Shown here: positions 48,484-58,119 of the stretch, piece by piece
Layout: every line of letters begins with the position of its first letter
How positions within the stretch are numbered: the stretch's first letter is position 1
Assembly (NCBI GenBank): GCA_963965975.1
Contig: OZ014418.1
Location: 3,484,775-3,548,774, forward strand
DNA: 64,000 nucleotides
Direction of reading: 5' to 3'
DNA from: Xestospongia bergquistia
Lineage: Eukaryota; Porifera; Demospongiae; Haplosclerida; Petrosiidae
Notes under the pieces: model-generated
Seen by the model: only the letters and a program-made list of their open reading frames with translations
Database searches by the model: none
Told to the model about the DNA's origin: nothing
Made by a program: the position numbers and the translations under genes

Positions 48484-49335
48484 TTGTCTAGACATCAAAA
48501 GTATCAACAATTGATGCTTCTATGCAAAGAACTCAGTGATATATCCAGTGACTTGCCTATTCAAGACTATCAAATGATGGTGCAATTCATCAAAGGTGTT
48601 AATTGTACAGTTTGTAATGGCAAGTCTACAGTTGTGAAGGAGCTCTCTGAGATGTTAATAGTCAAATGGAAGATGGCAAGAAAGATCCTAGATGCACCTT
48701 GTCACAAGATGTTATTGTAGATAACATGGAATGTGATCCACTTCAACCACTCAGTGATTAGTATCAACAAGACCAGCTCCCTAGTGAATCAGATGAAAAC
48801 TCACCATCTCAGCAAGACCAGTCCTTTTGTGACAACTTAGACAGCAACCATCCACCATCTTCACAAGAGCACATATTTAGTCATATGGAATCTCTTTCTC
48901 ATCCAAAGTTTGAAGTATTAAAAAATGTCCATATACAGAAGGCACCATGGAAATGTGGGAGACCATCACAGAAGAGGGCATGTTTATCTTTTGCAAATTC
49001 TAGTCATACCAAGAAAAAGAAGAGAACAGAGAAGTAAAAAGAACTCCCAAAGAGTTTTAACTCTCTTTCTGAGGATGAAAAGTCAAAGGTCAGTAGATGC
49101 ATACATAATTATACATATTATTGTGATCTTTGGATTAATATCTATCTATGCTTCTTTGATTTGTTGATCATGAGGTAGCTATAAGAGCTATTGATGGTGT
49201 GTTGATTGGTGAGACAAGTGTTGAAGTGGATCCAGTAAACTTGTGTAGTGGCGCAGTTGATGATAATATTAATCTAGAAACTGTACATCATTTTTTCAGA
49301 TGATGCATGGGAAGCTGTTCTTAGTGCAGGTACTA
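48484..49335 (+). pseudogene. ZSWIM/MULE-like gene, C-terminal part
   Basis: The plus strand reads SRHQKYQQLMLLCKELSDIS (48,486 on), a Ser/Gln-rich linker, then FEVLKNVHIQKAPWKCGRPS with a basic KKKKRTEK stretch near 49,010, and ends with AIRAIDGVLIGETSVEVDP and ETVHHFF near 49,180-49,300. This is the usual C-terminal order of the animal ZSWIM-like multicopy family. The frame changes near 48,715 and there is a stop near 49,035. Confidence 0.7.
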
Positions 49336-49380
49336 TTATACACATTAATATTAATATAACATTATTACAATGTTTTGTAG

Positions 49381-50935
49381 TTAACTCTTTCACACAATTT
49401 TGCGTAGCATATGTCAAATTATTATTAAAATCAACTTTTATAAAAGAAAGTGAGATTATGGCTCGTAGAAAAGATATCTTACCCTCAGACCCTAATTTCC
49501 TGTTAAATTATCTTGAAGAAATGCCTAGTGATGGTGAATCTGATGACAACTTCGATGGTTACATTACAGATGAAGATGTGGAAGATGAAGAAGAATCCAG
49601 TTGCACTGCAATCTCCAGCTCCACCCTTACCTCTTGCAAAGAGCGAACTAGCTCTAGTTCAACTTGTACTAGTGAGCTATTTTCTAGCTCATATCAGTCT
49701 CCAAGTAATGACATTATACTACACTTACATCATCTTTTTTGATAAATAATATGTGAAAAGATGTATATAAAATTATTGCCCAAAAATATTCATAAATTAC
49801 ATTCTTAACATGATACATAATATTAGAAAATATTGAAAATATCATAAACATTTATTAACATGGAATTTCTATTAAGACACTCCGTCACTTATCAACATAC
49901 TATCCCAAATATGCTCGATAAATCTCCATTGGAATTTTTCAATCTCCTTTTCAATGACGATATCAAGAAAAACATATGGGAAGAGACTACTCGATTCGCT
50001 AACCAGTATACACATAAGCACTCTGAATTTATGGCCAGTCATTCTAAGGCTAGATAGAGCTCATGACTGGGTAAAACAACCTATGTCTCTAAAAGAGGTA
50101 GACACTTTACTCTCAATAATTATTGCTATGGGAATTGTTAGATACCCTACTATTAGGTATAAAAAATATACATTACATATACACTTATATATTTGACATA
50201 ACATTAACAAGTAAATTACTAGAGTGTACTTCTTTAGGAGTTACTGGAGTCAGAAGTGGCCATTTGCTAATACAAACTTCTCCTCTGTTATGTTTGGACA
50301 CAGATTCGAGCTACTAATAACATGCCGTCACGGGATAGTCCAGATTATGACAGAATTTATAAAATCAGACCATTTCTCGACAAACTTCTTACCAGCTTCA
50401 AAACCAACTATAACCCTTCTCAATATCTGTCAATCGATGAATCCATGATAAGCTTCAAAGGAAGGTTATCATGGATACAATGCATGCCCAAAAAACTTAC
50501 AAAATGGGGTATGAAAGCTTGGGTACTAGCTGATTCAACGAATGGCTACGTGTACAATTGGAAATTGTACACAGGTAAAGAGACACAAAAACACTGTGGA
50601 AAAGGGATTAGCACATCGAGTTGTTCTAGAACTATTGCAAGATTTAGTTGGAAACACTTATGAGGTCTACGTTGATAATTTTTACACCTCACCAGCACTT
50701 TTACTGACCTGATCCATCTTGGATTCAGAGCTTGTGGAACACTCAACAGTAACAGACGTGGGATAAATCAATCCTTCAAAAATCACAAGTTAACAAAAGG
50801 AGAGTTATACTCCAAACGAACAGACGACGATAAAATGATGTGACTAAAGTAGAAAGATAAACGTGAGGTCTGTATGCTCTCTACCTTTCATGATGACATG
50901 TCACCTCAAAGAAGAGGAGGACAAAGCATTCAGTA
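49381..50935 (+). mobile_element. piggyBac element 1, 3'-truncated
   Basis: Starts at TTAA (49,381) followed by CTCTTTCACACAATTTTG, resembling the CCYTTT start of piggyBac ends. The acidic N-terminus MARRKDILPSDPNFLLNYLE (49,458) is followed by a probable intron after SSSYQSPS. The core then runs: FFNLLFNDDIKKNIWEET, an intron 50,157-50,241, and the catalytic box LSIDESMISFKGRLSWI near 50,435. Next come KWGMKAWVLADSTNGYVYNW and EVYVDNFYTSP near 50,665 (second catalytic Asp). It ends near 50,935, before the MGGVDKSDQ box and zinc ring expected in the family. At least three frame breaks are present, near 50,055, 50,610 and 50,710. Not active. Confidence 0.88.
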
Positions 50936-50945
50936 TGTATGTGGT

Positions 50946-51322
50946 ACATTAAATACTTTATTTACACAGCATCTAAAACAATAGAAATCACTGATTTTTA
51001 AATAATCATTAATTTTGGTGCAAATAATGAATTTAAGACAAATGCTGACCCGAAATACTGTACAAATAATGAATTTAAGACATGATGACAAATTCAGTGC
51101 AAATAACGCATTTAGGACAAATTTTGGCCGAAATTTTGGTGCCAGTCCTAGTAGCAACATTACAGCACAAACATTAAGAATCACGTATAAATATAAAATA
51201 CAGCAGAGGTGCAGTTATATTAATCTGTTTCGCTTAAGAGAAGAAAGGAAAGCATGGTGATCACAATCGCGACACCAAAAAACTATAATTCTAACTTCAA
51301 TTTGATGTAGCTTTTAAAAGTC
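50946..51322. other. Short imperfect tandem repeats upstream of homeobox fragment
   Basis: Three imperfect ~40-bp units, each containing CAAATAATGAATTTAAGAC or a variant, at about 51,019-51,127. No domain seen. An upstream ATG at about 51,254 opens an 18-codon frame that ends just before the homeobox start. Confidence 0.7.
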
Positions 51323-51677
51323 ATGGAAAACAAAGTCAGATTGCAAGAAGAAAGTGCTGCCCAATTGTCTATGAAGAAAAGTAGGAGAGGTATGACCTTG
51401 TTAGTTTTTAGGGTGTAATCCTTAGGCCAAGGAAGGAGCTGGCTCGTCCGTTATTTTTCTACTTAATAATTTTGATGTTGCTTTATTAGGAGTGAAAAGA
51501 AAAGCTGAGGTAGAACCAGATAGTGATAACAAAATTGAACAGAAAAAAAGGGTCAAGTTATCCTATACAAAGGAACAGTTACTTACTTTAGAGTCACTAT
51601 TTGGTCAAAACAACTTCCCTAATGTGTTGGAAAGAGAAGTTGCTGTTAAGCTAAAACTCGGAGAAAAGAACATACAT
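51323..51677 (+). CDS. Paired-like homeobox gene fragment (two exons, homeodomain residues 1-46)
   Basis: Exon 1 (51,323-51,389) reads MENKVRLQEESAAQLSMKK, then SRR, with donor GTATGA. Exon 2 (51,490-51,677, acceptor TTTATTAG) continues in phase with GVKRKAEVEPDSDNKIEQK. It then gives the homeodomain arm and helices 1-2: KRVKLSYTKEQLLTLESLF, then NNFPNVLEREVAVKLKLGEK and NIH, and a strong donor GTAAGT. Conserved positions Y8, L16, F20, P26 and R31 are present. Helix 2 appears one residue short (REVAVK where REELA-x-x is usual). The intron falls after the residue matching position 46, the position typical of paired-class genes. The exon for helix 3 (VWFxNRR) was not found downstream, where hAT and piggyBac copies pile up. 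A DNA-binding function is possible only if that exon exists elsewhere. Confidence 0.75.
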
Positions 51678-51904
51678 GTAAGTCTAGATGGTCTTCCTCT
51701 ACTACTTATTCATGCTCAGCTCCAATCACAGCCACCTAGCACCTATACATACACAGTATCAAATACTAATCAATTAAAAAAAGGTATGGAAATAATTAAA
51801 CAAGTTTCATTCAATAAAGCCCCAGTGGTCACGATTTAGAATAAAAATCAGTATGTAATAAATATGTTACTAAACGATTTTACTGCACATGCGCAAATGT
51901 AATA

Positions 51905-52375
51905 ACATGTCCTTACGCAAGCTCATGCACAGCAGCAGATCCACCTAGCACCTGTGTAGGTGTTGCTTTTGGAGATGCTACAGCATGCTCACAGGCTGCT
52001 GAACGATTGAAGGCCTTTACAATCACAGCTGAGAACAGCTCTCAAAACCTAGAGATACTGACAGAGCAGACATCTGGATTGTGGTCAATGATAGATGAGT
52101 GTTGTGGCCATTAGTTCACATCCATCCTCCACCACCTCAATACTTACAATGATGAGCCAAACCATCCAAGAAAAGAGGATCCTTTGACGTGGCGGAAGGA
52201 AAAACAGGCAAGCTTTTCTGCTTTTACTCATCATGCCAGTACATATCTTGTCATTCCTGCTACCACTGTACCAGCAGAACGACTCTTTTCTAAAGTTGGG
52301 GAGCTCACTTCGTTAAGAAGGAACAGAATTAAGTCCAAACATGTGGACATGATCCTCTTCTTAAATAAATAATGA
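51905..52375 (+). pseudogene. hAT transposase 1, C-terminal dimerisation part
   Basis: It reads EDPLTWRKEKQASFSAFTHH (52,175 on), STYLVIPATTVPAERLFSKV, and ELTSLRRNRIKSKHVDMIL, closing FLNK and stop at 52,372. This is the hAT C-terminal dimerisation motif (Y-L-x-I-P-A-T-x-x-x-x-x-E-R-x-F-S). A stop interrupts it near 52,112. Only the C-terminal end is left, with no catalytic part. It lies 230 bp past the homeobox donor, in what would be that gene's intron. Confidence 0.85.
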
Positions 52376-52419
52376 TGAACTGTAAAGTGAACATGTCTCA
52401 TTCATAATGTATACTGTAC

Positions 52420-53560
52420 AGCCATGGCTATATGTGGCCCCTGGTGCTACTTATGGCCCTTAACAATTTTTTTGTGGCCCCGATCATTTACCTTGTTAAT
52501 TATATAATACTGTATTGAAATACTCCCAGTACTGCCAAATAGACTCTATTAAAAAAATTCTTTATCCAAATTCACAAATTCATCATTGAATGGAGCACAT
52601 GGTCATTTGAGTTTTACACTCAGATTAACAGTCATGTCAGTTTCTGGGCCTTCATCTATGTCAATTAGTTCTGAGCCTCTATTTTCAGAGACTGAAACTG
52701 ATTCTAGTAGTACAAGGTCAAGATCAGGAAAAAAAGCCAAAAGTACTGAAGTGATTGTGGCATCCTGAATGGGAGACTGCTTATTTTGTTTCATATGACA
52801 AAAAAACAGATACATGTATGTGCTTGAAATGTAACAAAAAGTTTGACAGCATAAAGAAATATACTTTGCAAAGACACTGTGAGAAACTCCATCCAGATAC
52901 CAAGAATTGGAGTGTTGAGAAAAGGAAACTTTATATTGAACAGTTGAGACACAGGTTGAAAGAAATGCAAACATCTATGGTACAGTCTTTCATGCCAAAT
53001 GCTGCTGCTTATGTAGCTACATGCAAGCTTGGTTTCACTCTTATTAAACATCACAAACCATTGGCATTTGGAAAACCAATGATTGAGTGGGCATCCTCTT
53101 GTGAACCAAACTCAATCTTCAGTAATATGCCAAAAAGCTGACAAACACTAACAAATCGTGTCAGTGAGATGGCAGACTTCATTCAAACAGAAGTCCAAAC
53201 GATCATCTCCATGCTGGGGTATTCAGATAGATGAAAGTACTGACAAAAGAGACTTTGTACATGCAATTATATATGCAAGATTTGTCGATATGGTAAGGTG
53301 CTGTATTGAAAATAAGTTTTTGACAATACTTAGGGTAGAAGGTAGCCCAAATGCCGAAAATTTGTATAGGACATTGAACACATTTGTAGAAGCAGAAAAT
53401 TTAACTAAAGAAAATCTTGTCTCCTTTACAAATGATGGCGCTTCTGTCAAGTTGTAAGAAGATAGAGGTATATTTGAATTATTGCACAGAAACTACAACA
53501 CTTCTGTATTCACTCAGCATTGTATAGTGCATAGGCAGGCATTGGCATTGTATAGTGCAT
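52420..53560 (+). mobile_element. hAT transposase 2, N-terminal half (BED-like zinc finger)
   Basis: A possible 5' terminus at CAGCCATGGCTATATGTGG (52,420). A Ser-rich start MSVSGPSSMSISSEPLFSET (52,634) is followed, after a frame change near 52,755, by a BED-type finger (YFVSYDKKTDTCMCLKCNKK, then RHCEKLH). QIDESTDKRDFVHAIIYARF near 53,225 carries the first catalytic Asp region, and LVSFTNDGAS near 53,420 the second. This layout resembles the ZBED5/GTF2IRD2-type hAT branch. Frame changes occur near 53,140 and a stop near 53,457. It ends at about 53,560 in a small duplication (CATTGTATAGTGCATAGGC twice), so the C-terminal half is gone. Confidence 0.82.
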
Positions 53561-53589
53561 AGGCATAGGCAGGCATTTATATCATTCAA

Positions 53590-55905
53590 TGTTCCATTTC
53601 TCTCTTGGCTTTCTCGAACGCTTTCCACCTTGCTCTTGGGGTCTTTTAAACCAGGTCGGTACTATTGGTCTATGATCAAACTCAGAAACTGGGGACATGT
53701 CTAAATGTATGGTTAAGCAAGCATTGATTGTTTCCCTTTCTAGTGATGCTCAATGGTCATTTTTTATTAGATTGTATGCTAATATTGGAAATTCAACATA
53801 CATACTATGAGGTGAGGTGACATACAAGGATTCTAGCTAGCAATTGAAGCATTTTTGAAACTTCCAATAGGCCTTTCTTCTGAGCAGTTGCTATTAATTT
53901 AACAAGTTCAGTGAAACTGAAACTATCAAGTTCAGTAGTGCTTGACAATAAACTTTTACAGTCTGTCCACTCACTCATTATACTACCCAAAGTCAAGTCT
54001 GGCATTGCCACTTTCACAAGCTTCTCCACATTACCATTTCCAAAATCTCCAAAAATTCTTGTTTTGCATGCCTTTGAAGATACCTGGCCATATCCATAGA
54101 ATTGAAAACTTTTGCTAGTACAATAGTTTCATCTGTTTTAAGCCATTCTTCCAAAAAATTGTGTGTAACCAGTAGGACTTCTTCTTTAATGGACTCAAAA
54201 TTGCGAGTAAATGTAATGTATTGGTTAGTAGCTCTTTGAGTTCGTTCAGTTGACAAAGGAAACCCATAAAACGCACCATTTTCTATTTTTTCCAAGAACT
54301 TTGCTTCAAACCTCCAGACATTGGTTTTCTTAACATTTGCTTAATTTTAGCTAAAGTATCATCTCTAAGTGGTTCAACATCAAGTATTGTCAACTGCTTG
54401 TTTTGTAATCACATTTGTAAGTACTCTACAATCTCAACAACATCAAGAAAGGCATGCTTCAGTTGTAGCTTATCTTTTGAAAGCCATGTCTTCATAAAGT
54501 CTTTAGATCTATTCTTTTCCTCAGTATGTGCTTCTTTGGAAAGTGATAGCTCTTTCCAATAAAACAATCATACAGGAATATTACAAACAAATGATTGCAG
54601 GAGGTTAGGAATAAACTCAGCAAATCTCACCTCATGAAAATGAGGAAAAATGAAGTAGCTTAAGGTCAGGAAAATAATTCTTAGCAACTTCTTCAAGTTC
54701 ATGAGAATGTACACCAGAATGACAAAAGAATGTTGCTACACTTTGAACATCAACAAGCAAGATATTCAATTCTGCAATTTGATTTTTTACTCTTTTGAAG
54801 GTTAAGTTAGAGCGGTGTTCAGTGCACCAGTATCCAAGGAATGGTTTTTCACATACCTCTTATCCGAGTCCATAGGCCACTTCTTGTACCAGAGTTAGCA
54901 TTTTCACCATCAGTGGTAATGCCAGTTAAATGCTTGGAAGCTTTTGTCTCAAAATTAATTCCCATTTCATCAAAACCATTTTTCACTGCTTCCAACATTC
55001 CCTTTGAACCATGCGTTGTATGAGGCTGTATTGAAAGAAAATCTATGCTTAGCTCATCACTATTGTCTACTGTACGAACGGCTAAAAACCTATTATCTAC
55101 TTGATATGCATCAACATTTCCATCTACTTTACTGCAAATTTCAATAGAACTTTCCAACTTTTTGCAAAGGTTTTTCCTACCAGCTTCAATGAGTAATAGC
55201 AATACATTCTTATGATAGGTAGGATTCACATATTACATATCTGCCACCTTAGGTTGATATGGTTCAAATTTATCACCTTTAGGCTTTTCATTGACTTGAT
55301 TAGCAAAACAAGTAGAATGGAACCTTGAAGGCCAAGACCAGGCAGATAATGTGCCCACCTTTGCATCATTATATACATCCAGCACTATTTCATTCATGTG
55401 TTGAAGTAGTTGTTTATCAATTTTAGTAATTACACTTAGCCATGGGTCGCAAACTTCCATTATTGGCTTCAAAAAGGTCCTTATTGTGTTTAGCTTCAAG
55501 ACATAGTAAATGGGCAGGACTAATATGATGTAAAATTACGACTTTTGCTTGATAGCGGGTACCATCAGTGGTTGCAATTGGAGGGCAATGCTTATTACCA
55601 GAACTGCTAATGCATACGCTTTATAATTCCAAACAAATCTTACAATAACATATGAATTTTGAAACTTTTTTAAAGTCTATGTGCCAATGTTTTGTAAGTG
55701 ACTTGGCTTGAGAAAGCTGATATCCATGATATGATTGATATCAACCTTGCCCATCAGTACTAGTCACAGTACTACCGGTACTATCAGTGACCAATGCCAT
55801 TAGGGTACTACAGGCCTCCTCGTGATCACTGCTACTCTCAGACTCAAAATCAAATTCAATACTATTACTAGTATCACCTTCATGACTTACATCAACATCA
55901 TCTAG
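53590..55905 (-). mobile_element. hAT transposase 3, near full length, decayed
   Basis: On the minus strand it starts near 55,905 with an acidic stretch (SNSIEFDFESESSSDHEE), then a zinc-finger-like region with HISPAHLLCLEAKHN near 55,500, and the catalytic part. That part includes DNRFLAVRTVDNSDELSIDF and GITTDGENANSG near 54,900, and TEHRSNLTFKRVKNQIAEL near 54,815. FESIKEEVLLVTHNFLEEWL and later SLERETINACLTIHLDM near 53,720 form the C-terminal dimerisation part. It most resembles the KIAA1586/ZNF862-type hAT branch. Several frameshifts (for example near 54,840, 54,600-54,300 and 54,015) and stops mark it as dead. Its C-terminus abuts the broken end of hAT 2 and its N-terminus abuts piggyBac 2. 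Confidence 0.82.
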
Positions 55906-57806
55906 ATTGTCACACAGTTGTACATGTGATAAATGGTCTCCAAAAACACGGGCTCAGATGCTCCTTTGTCCCTTTGTCCCTTCGTTTTTAGGTCAAGTAA
56001 ACGAAAGGATACTCTCTTCCACCACTTTTGAGATCTATGAGAATACCCATAATATAGCACCAACTGATCAGACTTATCAACACCTCCCATATGCAAGTTG
56101 TAATCATCTATCATTACTGGGTTTTGTACTGTCTCAACTCCTTCAGTAATTGCTTTGGTTCTACATCACTTTTCCATCATATCTTCTGTGTGAAAGGTAG
56201 ATATCATGCTTACCATTCTCTTGTCTTTCCACTTCAAACATTTTATGTTACCATCATCAGTTATATCACTGTATACTTCACCTATACAATGGTAAGGTTA
56301 TTGATTGTTTATTTGTTTTTATTACTTTTAGCTAAACTGGTTGACTTAAATGTCTCACTAAGTCCCTTCCTATCCATTCTAATCGTCCAAATCCATTATC
56401 TTTAAGTCTAAGAAACGGGTAGGTGACGAGTAATAATTATCAGTTTACACACTGTAACCAATATTAGAGAGAGGTGATACTAATTCCATCACTACTCAGT
56501 GAGCAAGTCCTTTTTCAACTGAGCCATCTTTCTCTTTCCCTAGTAACATCAATGGTATTGTTCATTGGAAGGTATGTAACAACTTACCTGTATATAACTT
56601 GACACATAGCCATTTTTGCATCTGCTAATGCCCATGCTTTGATATCCCATTTTGTGGGTTTTTTAGGCATTAATTGGATCTATGAAGTCTGCCTTTGTAA
56701 CCTATTATGCTCTCATCAGCAGATAGTTCTTGATTAGGGACATAAATGGACTGGAATGCTTTTATTACTAACTAAAGGAATGGCCTAATTTTGTAGATCT
56801 TATCTTAGTCATGACTGGTATGATTGGGTTGCTTCTCTGCATCATTGAGGTGGAAGAACTTCATCAATAGTTCAAACCTTCTTCGAAACTTTTATTACAA
56901 AATGGCCACTTGGTACTCCAGTAAGATCTGTTACACATAAATTGTTACATAAGCTTAGATGTAATTATATATAAGCAGAATATGTTTATATGTATTATGT
57001 GTAAACAATAGTAAATTAGTACATAGCAAAAATTTACCTTAATGTAGCAAAACCCATTATTCCCATAGTAATAATGATAGCAAGTAATGGATCTACTTCT
57101 TCTCTTGTCATAGGAGTTCTTATCCATTCATGTCCGCATGCTTCTGGATGTTCATTGAGATGCACTTCAGACGAAGTAAGAATTTGTTCAGCATATCTAA
57201 CTGTCTCTGCATAGATTAGATTTTATACTTCTGATGTGAAAAAGAGATTAAAGAAATCAACTGGTAACTTCCCACTCATGTCAACAGTTAGACCAGGTGT
57301 AGCAGTAAATGGATACACTGAGGAAGGAAAAAAGAAGAATAAAATAATTAATTATTTATTTATATATTATGTATACATACCTGTGTGGGTGGTAGAATTC
57401 TTAGGAGTGGCTGAATTAGGTGGAGCACTGGGAACAGAAGTGATGGAAGAAGTACTGGTTTTGTTTGGAAAGCTGTGATGGTGATCTTTTGGAGATTCTT
57501 CGTCTTTGCTGGCCAAGTCGTCAATGTAACCATCAAAGTCGCTGTCTGATTCATCGCTTGGCAGATTATCAAAATAATTCAAAATGAACTCTGAATCTGA
57601 CGGTATATATCTTGAACTATTGTTGCAAGCCATTCAAAGTTTAAAATGAGATTTCTCTAGCTGATTTCAACATAAAATATTTGGAATATGTTGTAAACAA
57701 GTAAACAGGCTGTGTATGTGCTGTTGCTGCACAAAATTGTGCTACCGCCCAAACAGAAGGTGATTACATATGTGCAAAATTGCGCAATTGACGATCAAAG
57801 GATTAA
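55902..57806 (-). mobile_element. piggyBac element 2, decayed
   Basis: The minus-strand left end is TTAATCCTTTGATCG (57,806 down), with TTAA as target site. The N-terminus MACNNSSRYIPSDSEFILNY with acidic DESDSDFDGYIDD starts at 57,633. The catalytic region near 56,740-56,600 reads SADESIIGYKGR and later KPTKW. The C-terminus IDDYNLHMGGVDKSDQLVLY, followed by SQKWWKRVSFRLLDL, spans 56,114-55,940. Several frame breaks are present and a stretch between N-terminus and core is poorly readable. No right-hand terminus is visible before hAT 3. It is the same family as piggyBac 1, related but not a recent duplicate. Confidence 0.85.
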
Positions 57807-58119
57807 AGACAAGAGATGTGGCCTTTTGCCTCGTTTTCTTAGTAGAATTGAAAATTTTAGCCCATTGAGGATCCATTTTTAGTTTGACAAATGGCAAATG
57901 ACAGCTGCTACTGTTGTACTTATGAATATGTTTAACATAATTATTATAATTAATTGGATTAGACATTGTACATGCATTGTGAAACTATAGGCAAGCATGG
58001 GCTAGTTGAAGTCCTCAGACTGATCATCCAACTAGCCCAAAACACAGACAACTTTCTTTTTTGCTAGTTTAAAGCCTACTTTTTAGGGGCTGGATACAAC
58101 TCATATGTCCATCCTCCAC
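57807..58119. other. Short non-element island with a hairpin
   Basis: Lies between piggyBac 2 and hAT 4. It contains an inverted repeat GGGCTAGTTG (57,999-58,008) / CCAACTAGCCC (58,028-58,038) with a 19-base loop. On the minus strand an open frame begins at 57,966 (MSNPINYNNYVKHIHKYNSS, KMDPQWAKIFNSTKKTRQ) and runs to the piggyBac border, with no known domain. This may be ancestral host sequence. Confidence 0.45.

Noticed and set aside
51880-51900. GCACATGCGCAA as a second NRF-1-like site past the homeobox exon
   Set aside because: Half the palindrome is imperfect and there is no nearby exon start, so likely chance or hAT sequence.
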